From assembly GCF_000801105.2 (NCBI RefSeq), contig NC_079516.1:24837043-24901042 (forward strand): 64,000 bases of DNA. The letters are read 5' to 3'. Both the position numbers and the translations under genes were made by a program. Positions 11,716 through 21,879 of this stretch are shown here, piece after piece (positions within the stretch are counted from its first letter, which is position 1; every line of letters starts with the position of its first letter). The stretch comes from Raphanus sativus. Lineage: Eukaryota; Streptophyta; Magnoliopsida; Brassicales; Brassicaceae. Under the pieces are notes generated by a model, which made no database searches, had not been told where the DNA came from, and saw only the letters and a list, made by a program, of their open reading frames with translations.

Positions 11716-11822
11716 TGTCGTGTAGACTAACGAGTTAGTCTTCTTTTACTAATAGAAGACTTCTTTTGTCATGTAGACTAACGAGTTAGTCTTCTTTTAT
11801 TAATAGTAGACTTCTTTTGTAG
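11716..11822. repeat. Tandem repeat of about 60 bp, two copies
   Basis: The phrase GTGTAGACTAACGAGTTAGT followed by CTTCTTTTA and AATAG recurs, forming two near-identical units. Each has the GTAGACT motif, here within the palindrome ACTAACGAGTTAGT. Confidence 0.6.
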
Positions 11823-12001
11823 TAAAAGCAAAGATGATATCTTTTGATAGATAGTCCAGTAGCAGAATTCTGTAAAAGTCTTCTGTAAAAAAAGACTAAT
11901 ACTTAAGTCTGCTACAAGAAAATTACATAACTTTGTTACAACCAAAAGCCTGCTACATCAGTCTGTGTCTCACAGCACAATACAAAAGTCAGGTACAAAA
12001 T

Positions 12002-12160
12002 CCTACTACATCAACCTACATATATCCGCTGAGGAAAGTCACCAAAAAACCTTCATCCTTTCCTCACAATAGTCAAGTACCAAATCACTACATCAACCTA
12101 AATATATCCGATGAGGAAAGTCACCAAAAAACATTCATCCTTTCCTCCTATTTGACCCAA
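12002..12160. repeat. 82-bp tandem duplication
   Basis: Two copies of a unit containing CATCAACCTA, ATATATCCG, TGAGGAAAGTCACC and TTCATCCTTTCCTC lie 82 bp apart, just downstream of the stop codon of the Ulp1-like relic. Confidence 0.65.
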
Positions 12161-12174
12161 ACTTCATCCTTACC

Positions 12175-15143
12175 TTAGTCATAGACACCGAGATGATTGT
12201 AAACACGTTTCTCTGTGCCGTTGATGCTGGTCTCATCAAATATTTCACTCGCCAACTGACTCCTGATTGTCTTGATTTTCTTATCACACAGGTCATGAGG
12301 TGAGAATGCCACGCCAAGTGCATGACATTCTATATACTTCAAGCAATACACTCCACAGTCCCCGCTCTGGTGGTTTTATGGTACCTCAGATGCTGAGACC
12401 CGCTCATGTGTGAAATAACCTGTGTACAACTCCCTCTCTTCACCGCAAGACATCATATGCAGCATGTACGGCACCATATGTGCAAAAGGCTTAACATGCT
12501 CGGCAATCTCTTCATCCTTAGCGTAAGAAACATCACTATCCCAAATCACTATGTGTCTCCTGCGCCCATGTCTTATCTGATCTGCAATATGCTGGTTCCT
12601 CGCCAGTGTAGAAGTTTAAGGTCCCAGAAGGGAGTAGTTTACCGGACTCGTCAGGACTGGCAAGAAACTCTGAGTAACCTGATGTCCAAATTTGAGAAAA
12701 CGTAGCATCCACGAAGCAAACTCTGTCTGACCTAAACCATTCTGGTTTGCTTTGTGTATCAAAGTCTTAAGAGATTAATTCCAGCATCCATGTGCTGCAT
12801 TTACAAAATTTGCATTTCAAATTGAGAGACAGGCTACATCAAAGGAAAACTTCAAAGAAGAGAAGGCTACAACAAAGGAAGACTTCTACATGCGAGAGAA
12901 GGCTACATACCGTGTCATTCAACCATTTTGTAGGAGTTAATAGTGTGTAGAACCAAAAACTTGAAGAACCTTTCACCTTTTGTTGCCATTTGCTGTCAAT
13001 AATCAAATCATGAAATTAAAACACTACCAATTCTTTTAAATAAAGAGCAGCTATATAAGGTTGGATGACTAACGGGTCAAGTTGCAGCCAATCGATAAGA
13101 ACAGAGAGCTTTGGTTTATCAACACCAGCAAATGGGTTATATCACAGGCCTCGGTACGGCTGGTTAGGTATGATAACCTTTGCCGTGCTGTTTCCAGCAA
13201 AAAGAGATTGCTGAGTTGCAGCAAGCCTACGTTGCCTATCACTCCTAGCACAGGCCACAATGGAAGCAGCTCTCACTTTTTTTAACTTGTTTCAGTTTTT
13301 TCACAGAACCAAAATCAATGCCTATTTGATCTTTGTCTACTACAACAACACTTATGTCTCCATTCCCATTCTCACTCTGCATTTGTTTTCAGTAAAAAAA
13401 CACAGATTAATAACCAGAAGAGAACATTCAAATAACAGCCATTAAAAACATACATTAATATCCAGTACACACCAAAAGAGAAGAGTCAAATGCATAAGTT
13501 TTTCAAACCAAACAAGCTAATATTCCAAGGTTCCAAATTCAGGAGCAAACAAGTTATTTCTTTTTCACTGATTTTTTGCCTCTTTTTGGCCTTCTTGGTT
13601 TGGGAGATGTTTTGGTACTAACCACAGTGGCTTGGGCGTCTTTGCCTTTGGCTCTTGTTGTCATTCTGGCGGGTTTAGGAGATGCTTCCTCAGATCTACT
13701 TTCTTCACTGATGTCCTCCTTATCTTTGGCTCCATTAGATACATCAGCAGATGTCCCATCTTGCACAATCTTTTCAAGATGTCCCATCTTCGCAGTAAGG
13801 CCCTCAAGAATGCTGGATTGTGTCTTCAGAGTGTTCTTCACAGTGCTCAGCTCCTCAACCATGGTAGAGGTCAGGCCAGTAAGCCACTGAGCTATTTCTG
13901 CTTTCATGATCTCCACATCCAGGCCAGGGGACTGACGAGCCTTCTTGCATGATACTCCCTCAGACTCAGTGGAGAAGGTGACAATGCCTTCTTGCTTTGC
14001 TCCATCTGACCAGCGTCTGTCTTCATCGGATGGATTTCCACCTTCACATTTGTCCACAGTTTTGTACCGACAAGAGGCCAGTGACTTTCTTCCCACACCC
14101 AGTGTCTATTAAACATTGCCTTCACTATGTTATCAGTCTTTTGGTCTTCCCGATCACCATCCCAGAGAGGAAACATTTCAGAGAGGTCCCTTAAAGCAAA
14201 GTTGTTAACCCTAGTCTGCGGAAGAAAATAATATTGTTAGTATAAAACCATATGAAGAAAATAATATTGTGTTGTTGAAAAAAAAACATATGAATCATAC
14301 CTGTTTAACAATATTTTCCTTCAGATATCTCTTGCCTCTATTACCAGAGTAGGCAAGTAAAGGTGGGGTCGGAGTACCTTCTATAGGGTCACCAAACCCT
14401 GCTGCAAATTCAGGGAGACACCAATAGACCCAGACTTGAAGCACCTAAACAAAGCCTTCCATAGCATAGGAAGGCTTGGCCAAGTCTAAACCCTTCACCG
14501 AATCCATCAAGAATTTAAACGCTACCCTTCCCCACAGATAAGCTTTAAAATCTTCTAGATCCATCACCAACCTAGCCAGGCTAGCACATGTAGGTGACGA
14601 GCTTCTTGGTGCTTGGATGAAGCCAGCGTAGATGGCTAGATACCCTAAACGCAGCCGATCATTTCAAGACCATGTTCCACACATCTGACATGCTGTGGTT
14701 AATTCCTCAATACTTGGCCCCCGGTCGAAATGCACTCCCATCTTCCCCCAAAATGCTCTCATCTCATCTGTTACCTCAACCAGCGGATTCTCGAGATTCT
14801 TCACATACTTACAGTTCAGGCCTGTTATCTCTTCAAATTCATGCAGAGAAAACCTCGCTGGTCGAACACCTACTAGACTCCACAACTCGTACTTCTTCTT
14901 GCAATCAAGCTGATAACTGAGTATATAGTGCACCAACCTTGAAGCCTATCCAAAATCCAATTCGTGGAACTTCAAGAACACTCCTACTGTGGAGTTCTTG
15001 AGCTCCTCCCATTCATCTTCGTTGAGTACTTGTTTAAGAGCAGTGAAGAGCTTGCTGTTATCACTGTAGTAGGCAATGCTTTTACCCGGAACAGGTTCCT
15101 GCCCTACAGTATACATCCTCGGTGGGAAATCAAGGTTATCCAT
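12175..15143 (-). pseudogene. Ulp1-like (C48 cysteine protease) gene with DUF1985, decayed
   Basis: C48 proteases cleave SUMO or ubiquitin-like modifiers. The relic starts at 15,143 (MDNLDFPPRMYTVGQEP). The DUF1985 segment (STVGVFLKFHELDFG, then ASRLVHYILSYQLD) is split by a TAG at 14,946-14,948 where a Trp is expected. Further in-frame stops follow: a TGA after GTWS at about 14,662 and a TAG after EGFV at about 14,440. An intron ends near 14,220; the next exon reads TRVNNFALRDLSEMFPLWD and shifts frame near 13,980 before a basic tail (RPKRGKKSVKKK). The protease core near 12,600-12,175 has VIWDSDVSYAKDEEIAEHV and the catalytic-Cys motif HQSGDCGVYCLKYIECHALG (Cys codon 12,355-12,357), with a TAA at 12,376-12,378 just before it. 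The exon map between 13,550 and 12,620 is unclear. With at least four stops, the gene is dead. Confidence 0.82.
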
Positions 15144-15289
15144 TTTGAAATATGCAGCAACAAGACAAACAAAGAATTAAACTCGTACTCGAGAAGTCTA
15201 CAAATTCAACAAGAAGTTTACAAGAGAAGTCTACATATTCGATAAGAAGTTTACAAGAGAAGTCTACAAATTCAAAATGAAGTCAACGC

Positions 15290-15960
15290 GAGAAGCAGAG
15301 ATGGATTAGAACTCAAGAGAAGTCTACAAATTCAAAATGAAGTCTACATATCGACACTGATGTCTATCTACCTTAGAGTTGACTGACCGGAAGCAGAGAA
15401 GGATTAGAGAAGATCCGCCCTTAGAGAAATGGATCTGAGACTGGCCGACACAGATCTGAAACAAAAGAAACTAAAAAATTAGTAAACAAACTAAGAGAGA
15501 GGTTACATGCATATTGAGACAAGTCAACTAGTTGTTAAACGCGAGAAGACAGAGAGAGATGAAGTACCGTCCGTGAGACTGACTGGAAGCAGATATTTGG
15601 ACGAGAACCACCGTTCGTTGGAAGTCGCCGGCACAGATCTGGAAAAGAAAAAGGTAAAGGAGGTTTAAAAGAGGTTACTTTTTAGCGATGGAGCAGTCGA
15701 AGCAGAGAGATAATTAACTTACTAAGCCGACAGAGCGGACGGAGACTACTTTAAGCGGCAGAAACGTGGTGGCTAGAGTTCACCGGAAATCGCCATGAGA
15801 GAGACAAACGGCATGGATTAGGGTTTTTACCCAACAAGCTTGGGAAAGAGTATTTATATGCTGGTTAACTTTTCTGGTTAGGTTAAAAAAGGTTTGGTTT
15901 ACTTCGTTTAGGTTAATTATTTTGGTTAAATCCGGTTAAGTTAATTTTTTTTTGTGTAGA
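15290..15960 (-). promoter_or_regulatory. Upstream/leader module of the Ulp1-like gene (copy 1 of duplicated promoter)
   Basis: A segment upstream of the Ulp1-like start that is repeated almost unchanged upstream of the GRF gene. It includes GTTGACTGACCGGAAGCAG, GATCCGCCCTTAGAGAAATG, a TTATATGC-type TATA element near 15,855 (copy 2: near 17,582) and a GTAGACTTC motif at its distal end. The shared block covers leader and core promoter, so both genes should share transcriptional control. Confidence 0.65.
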
Positions 15961-16248
15961 CTTCTTCGTATGTCTACAACGATTTTTTTGCCGTTTTTTA
16001 AAAAAATTTAAAAGGATTTAACATATGATTGTGTAGACTTTTTCGTATGTCTACAAGTAGAGAACTTGGTTACACACAATATAAACGTGAGTCAAAGTGA
16101 CATACAAGTTGTTACACAATAAAACAAGTTGAGAATTTAGTCATACATATTAAAAACGAGAGTTAAAGTGACATTACAACCAACACATACTTAATTATCC
16201 GAGTCATACACATTAGACATAAACACATTACCAACCGAGTCATACACA

Positions 16249-16785
16249 TTACATAAAGACGACAAGGAGACCTATGAAAATTAAGACCATAACCATAACC
16301 GCAACAAAGTAATCAAAACTATACTTTGATTTATTCTTAGCCAACTCACAGACCATGTTCTCTAGTCTAAGAAGTTTCTGCTCAGTTTCAAAGTCAGCAT
16401 AGAAGTTCATAGAATCAACCTTCTCGGCTAACTGAAGGGTGTGTCTATCCCTGGCTCTCATCTCCTCCATTACAGCCTCATCCCACCACTTATAAACATG
16501 ACACTCTCCATCATCTTTATTACTACATGTGTAGAACCTGCGCCCTGGATCGGTTCTACTATAAGACGTAGCTAGCTGAGGTTGACTCCCACAATAGCAA
16601 GTCTGAGGAAAACCGAATTCAACTTCAGGCTGCGGAGGGTACACAAACGCCTGACTGTGCTCGTACTCTAACTGAGCTTGGTCTTCCTGAATCAGAGCTT
16701 CTATTTCGTTGAAGTCACTGTCCGAGGCATCGCCACCAAACGTTGCAGACTGTGAAGGTTGGCTATAGCTGTAATCAAGACCCAT
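16249..16785 (-). CDS. GRF-type zinc-finger protein with C-terminal membrane segment
   Basis: An intact single-exon frame of 178 residues. Residues 1-60 are acidic and Gln/Pro-rich. Residues 63-101 form a GRF-type zinc finger: C63-x-C65, the eponymous GRRFYTC at 81-87, then C95 and KWWDE. GRF fingers bind nucleic acid in several DNA-repair and topoisomerase proteins. Residues 105-150 look like a coiled coil, and residues 158-178 (FDYFVAVMVMVLIFIGLLVV region) form one hydrophobic membrane segment at the extreme C-terminus, as in tail-anchored proteins. It lies upstream of and in the same direction as the Ulp1-like relic, and both have the same duplicated upstream block. Both larger genes of the element are broken while this one is open. 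Similar small GRF proteins are common in Brassica genomes from memory. A role in transposition is only a guess. Confidence 0.75.
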   Translation of the reverse strand: MGLDYSYSQPSQSATFGGDASDSDFNEIEALIQEDQAQLEYEHSQAFVYPPQPEVEFGFPQTCYCGSQPQLATSYSRTDPGRRFYTCSNKDDGECHVYKWWDEAVMEEMRARDRHTLQLAEKVDSMNFYADFETEQKLLRLENMVCELAKNKSKYSFDYFVAVMVMVLIFIGLLVVFM

Positions 16786-17049
16786 CTCTAATAAAATCTG
16801 TAATTATAAAATGGCACATTCATTAAAACATAGCAGTAGATTAATTTGTAAAAGGTGACATACAAACCAACCACAGGGTGTAGATTTTGTTCGCCATGTA
16901 TATAAGTATGTTAGTTTTCAACTATAGATATGATTAATTTGATGGACTGTTATAAGAGATACAGTATGTAACTTATTCACATAGTCTAATCAAAATTCAG
17001 TCTCGCAAGAAGTCTACAATTTCATAATGAAGTCTACGCGAGAGGTCTA

Positions 17050-17690
17050 CAATTCAATTTGAAGTCTCCACTTCGAAATGAAGTCTACATATCGACAATG
17101 ATGTCTATCTACCTTAGAGTTGACTAACCGGAAGCAGAGATGGGTTAGAGAAGATCCGCCCTTAGAGAAATGGATCTGAGACTGGCCGACACAGATCTGA
17201 AACAAAAGAAACTAAAAAATTAGTAAACAAACTAAGAGAGAGGTTACATGCATATTGAGACAAGTCAACTAGTTGTTAAACGCGAGAAGACAGAGAGAGA
17301 TGAAGTACTGTCCGTGAGACTGACCGGAAGCAGATATTTGGACGAGAAGAACCGTTCGTTGGAAGTCGCCGGCGCAGATCTGGAAAAGAATAAAGTAATC
17401 GCCATGAGAGAGAAAGATAATTAACTTACTGAGAGATAATTAACTTACTGAGCCTACGGAGCGGACGAAGACTACTTTAAGCGGCGGAAACATGGTGGCT
17501 AGAGTTCACCGGAAATCGCCATGAGAGAGAAAAAACAGCGTGGATTAGGGTTTCTTACCCGACAAGATTGAGAAAGGGTATTTATATGCTGGGTAACTTT
17601 TCTGTTAGGTTAGAAAATGTTTGGTTTACGGTTTACTTCGTTTAGGTTAATTATTTTGGTTAAATCCGGTTAAGTTAAATTTTGTGTGTA
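17050..17690 (-). promoter_or_regulatory. Upstream/leader module of the GRF gene (copy 2 of duplicated promoter)
   Basis: It matches 15,290-15,960 over most of its length, including GACTGGCCGACACAGATCTG and the TATA-like element near 17,582, with a few indels. One internal part, AGAGATAATTAACTTACTGA, is itself doubled near 17,410-17,450. It lies 270-900 bp upstream of the GRF start codon. Confidence 0.65.
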
Positions 17691-17699
17691 GACTAACAA

Positions 17700-18338
17700 A
17701 GACGTCTACAGATTTATAGACTTTATTGTAGGTCTACGAAACCCTAAACCACAAATCTCAAACCCTAAATAGTTTGCTTGATACTCATAAAGTCTCATTT
17801 ACTGTATCAAATATCAAAATTACACAAAATATAAACTACTAAACATTAATAAACAGATTTAAGTCAATAAAACAAAAAAATATCAAAATCTAAAGTCTAA
17901 TTCTAAAAATCTACCACTAAAAGACCTATCATGTTATAACCTTTTGTTCTAAACTATGAACATTGTTTATATCATAGATACCAATTTAGTGTATATTCTT
18001 TAGAATTGTTCATTTATATAAAATTTAAATATATTTACTTCATACTATCCATTATATTGATGATTAGTTAAACAAAATAATAGATAAAATTTTGGTGTAG
18101 ACTACACATCAAGTCTACAAATTAGACTTCGCTGGAGGTCTAAAAATATGTAGACTTCTTTCTCCTACATGTAGACTTCCAAAAGGATAAAAACGTAAAT
18201 ACCACTACGTTTTTTTGTTTGTTCATAAGGACTAAATAGTATTTTCATCTTCCATTTATGTTGGTTCTGTATTTGATTGAAATTGAGGTACACTAATGCA
18301 TTTGACTTAATATTTAGGTTGGTTTTAGCAACTCTCCC
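17700..18338. other. Right non-coding arm of the Mutator-like element
   Basis: AT-rich DNA with scattered GTAGACTT copies (18,095-18,180), ending in the right inverted terminus. No gene is seen. Confidence 0.5.
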
Positions 18339-18462
18339 TAGTTTTTAATTAATGAAAAATGAAAAAACAAAATTCTTAATATTAATATGTGTGAAAAATC
18401 TTAAATACCAACTAATTTGAAGAAGAAGAAGTATCTGGTAGCTTATATCCCACCTTTTAAAA

Positions 18463-18830
18463 TATATATTAGATTTTTATTCACGGATTGAAAGCGTGAG
18501 ATATTTTATGTTTTTGTAAATATAATAAAAATAATTAATACTGTTTGGTGTTTTTGACCAATTGTAATTTATGGAATGATTTTTATTGGTTAGGTTAGCT
18601 TTAGTTAATTCAAAATGAAATAAAAAATTTATTAATATGTGTGTAAAAACTTAATTACAAATTAATTTGAAAAATAATAGGTATCCGTAACTTATATCTC
18701 ACACCTTTTTAATATATACTACATTTTGACTCGCGATTTGGAAACGAAAAATATTTTACATTCCAAAAATTCAATAAAAATGTATTAAATACATTGTTAG
18801 TGATATTAAAATGATTTACCACCACATTTA
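18463..18830 (-). repeat. Tandem Helitron-3'-end repeat, second and partial third unit
   Basis: Two further units of the repeat that flanks the Mutator-like element on the left. Each begins with an AATATATAYTA phrase and a hairpin-like stretch around CGCG/GCGTGAG. The second unit (about 246 bp) holds the uninterrupted equivalent of the insertion site near 18,590-18,620; the third is diverged and fades out near 18,830. Confidence 0.6.
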
Positions 18831-19384
18831 AACTCGTCTCGTTTTAAAATCAATATTTATTATTGGAACCGTTTAGAAATAATCAATTTTAATATTTAAT
18901 AGGATTGTTTATTTAAACTTCAATAATTATATTAGTCTATTGAGATCCGTTTAGATCCATTTGAACTATTCTGAGTTAAAATCCAAAATTATTCTTAACA
19001 ATTTTGAAAATATATTTATTATTATTTTATTAGTAATAAAATTACCAAAGCAAATGATCAGTTTGATTTATAGTGCACACAGTACTTCCAATGTATATAC
19101 TATTTACACTTCAAATGTACACACTGTGTACTCGCATGTGTACATTCGCTGTATTCACAAATGTACATTTCTTTTACATTAGGATGTACGCCAACTCGTT
19201 GTGCACCAGGATGTACACATTTGTCTACACCCATATGTAAACCAGAGTATACACAGAATATACTCTACATGTTATTCATTGTACTAAGTAAAATAATGAT
19301 AAAATAATTAATGTTTAGCTAAGTAAATAATTTATCAAAATCTTGAGGATTTCCTCCCTTATGTGCTATTTTTAAATTTTGGTA
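18831..19384. other. No gene; AT-rich with GTACAC-rich patch
   Basis: AT-rich DNA. At 19,075-19,260 the phrases TGTACAC, TGTACATT and GTATACAC recur. The frame at 18,961-19,182 runs through this low-complexity patch and is not convincing. Confidence 0.35.
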
Positions 19385-19914
19385 AAATATTTTGGACTAT
19401 TTGTAAATATGAATCAAAACTCAAAGTTAAACAGAAAACCAGTCCATGATTTTTTGGAACCTTCATTTGCCCTATTCACCCAAAAAGTTAGGATTATTCT
19501 TGAAAATGCCATTAATTTTTTTTTTGAAAATGAGTTTTTACTCTCCCATCCTTATCTTCTTAAAGTATTTACAATATTGTCATTGCCATCAATATACCAA
19601 CCACCATGAATAACCAATTTGAAGCTCTTCATGCACCTAAAATCGATTTACATTCTTTCTATCTCATTTTTTTATGAATTAAGAACAATATTTATTTAAA
19701 TTTATCTCTATATTTATCCAAAAAACTCAAGATTTTTATTCTAATTTTTTTTATGGTTCATAGTCATTCAAGCTTACGATTCTTGGTGCGTCTCTTTCGT
19801 TTGAGCTTCTGTGTGCTTGGACAAGACTTATGTGTGCTAAACAAGTTATCCCACTGGTTGACTTGGACAAGACAAGACTTATGTATGCTTGGACAAGACT
19901 TATGAAATCAAACT

Positions 19915-21480
19915 TTTTTTCTAGATCCGTCCGTCAGAAGACTTCCACGGAAGCATTCTGGTAGTAGAAGACTTACACGGAAGTTTTCTGGTCAATGCAG
20001 ATGTTAGTTTTGCAATTGACTTTTACATGTATTTTTAGAGACTTCTATGAAAGTCTTCCACTTTTCTTTGTTAACAAAAAAAATCTTCTATTTTTAGAGA
20101 CAACTTCGATCTTTTCTTCTATGAAAGTCTTCCATTTTTAGAGACGACTTCTATGTATTTTATATGTATTTTAAAGACGACTTGTATGAAAATCTTCCAT
20201 TTTCTTGGTTAACAAAAAAAATCTTGAAAACTCCAGAGAAGACCTCCCAGTAAGTCGTCTAGGATAAACATGTTAGTTTTGCATTTGACCGGATTGGGTC
20301 AAAAATTTTACTTTTCCTGGACGACTTACTTATAATCCATCTAGCAGAAAAATAAAACTTCGATATTTAATTATAATTAGATGACTTCTATGTAAGTCAT
20401 TTTAGTTTAATTTTGCAATTGATAGATAACACTTAATTATTTAATTTTATCTGGACGACTTATACAGATGTCTTCCCATAGACGACTTACAAGGAAGTCT
20501 TGCAGGATTTTATTCCGAGATTCTTGTCAAACTTTGGTTATTACGTAAGACTTCTGTGTAAGTAGTCTACCGGAAGATTTCCATGTAAGTCGTCCAGATA
20601 AAGTTAAATATTTATTTTTTATCTTTCAATTGCAAAAGTAACCTGAAACGAAAGACATGGAATTCGTCTAACTATAACTAAATATCGAAGTTTTATTTTT
20701 CTGATGGACGACTTCCTTGTAAGTCTTCTACGAAAAGTTAAATTTCTAACACAATCCGGTCAAATGCAAAACTAAGTTGTTTATCCTAGACGACTTACCA
20801 GAAAGTCTTCTCTGGTGTTTTCGAGATTTTTTTTGTTAACAAAAGTAAGCTAATATTTACAAAGGAAGACTTCCAAAGAAGTCTGCTGTAGAATATACTT
20901 CTCTGTAAGTCTTTCTTTGTAAATTTTCAATTGCAAAAATAACCTAAATGGACGACATCCTGGAAGTCTACCATAAGACTTCCGTGGAAGTCTTCTACGT
21001 CAATGTCTATTAAAATTTCATTTTCTCTAAATCTATAAAGATCTTTTTACATTTTCTTGTTAATTCATGTATATTAGTTAATATTGAGCCTACTGAGTGA
21101 AATTTATAAATTAATTGGTGATATTTATGAGGTTACCAATATTTATGTTTATTAAATTTTCTAACAAATCCGAGAATCTACGTAAGTTTTGTAAACTTGT
21201 TAAGTAATTTTTAAGATAAGTTTTTTTTTAATTTTCAAAAGTGTTAAGTAACTTCAAGAATATCAAACCATATGGTTTAATGTATCTTCTTAGATTATAG
21301 GATATACATTTTAACTTTTATGAAATTTGAAATTTCAATTTTCACTTAAAATTTGAGTTTCCCGCTTAAATTTTAATATCCCGCTTAAATTTCAATTTCT
21401 CGTTTTAAATTTAAGTCTTCTGAGAAGACTTCCTAGAAGTTTTCCAGATGAATTCTTAAAGGATTTCTAATGAAAGTTTT
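19915..21480. repeat. Dense GAAGACTTCC / GGAAGTCTTC motif region
   Basis: Near-palindromic copies of GAAGACTTCC and GACGACTTA-type variants recur throughout, with the interspersed phrases GTTTTGCATTTGACC and CAATTGCAAAA also seen in the first element. The core differs by one base class from the GTAGACTT motif of the first element. Confidence 0.7.
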
Positions 21481-21879
21481 CTATCTCTGAACTTATGTAA
21501 TGTTTGATCTTTTGTGAATTTGACTAAGTTTTCTTAAGAATTTTTCCTGAGAAGTCTTCTCCTATAGTTGTAATTAATTTGACTATTTTTTTTGTTTTAT
21601 TGTGTTTTGCTATTGAAATTGTATTAACAATTTCAATAATGTCAAGTAATTTTGTCAAGATAATATTGTAGACAATGAACATATTTACCAAAATGTTTCA
21701 TTAATATCTCTTCAAATTTACAAAAAAAAAAACACAACTGAAAGAGTACACATACAAATCACAAAAGAGACCACAAACAAAACTATTATAAATCAATCCT
21801 CCACAAAGACAAGCTTGGACTCTACTTGATATGAGAGAAGACTCGTCAGAAGACTTCTATCTTCTAGTGCACTATATGT

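Larger units (their letters stand above)
7417..18338. mobile_element. Composite Mutator-like element (transposase + Ulp1-like + GRF protein)
   Basis: A 10.9-kb element bounded by imperfect inverted ends. The left end reads GGGCTTTTATCAAGACTAACC; the right end, inverted, reads GGGAGAGTTGCTAAAACC, then AACCTAA and AAGTCAA in both. The flanking 9-mers TAGTTTTAA (7,408-7,416) and TAGTTTTTA (18,339-18,347) form a target duplication with one mismatch. The second copy of the flanking tandem repeat (about 18,600) has the uninterrupted site TAGCTTTAG, acting as a paralogous empty site. Cargo: a mudrA-like transposase relic (+), an Ulp1-like protease relic (-) and an intact GRF-finger ORF (-). Mutator-like elements with Ulp1-like genes are known (Kaonashi type); the GRF membrane protein is an extra. 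Confidence 0.82.
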
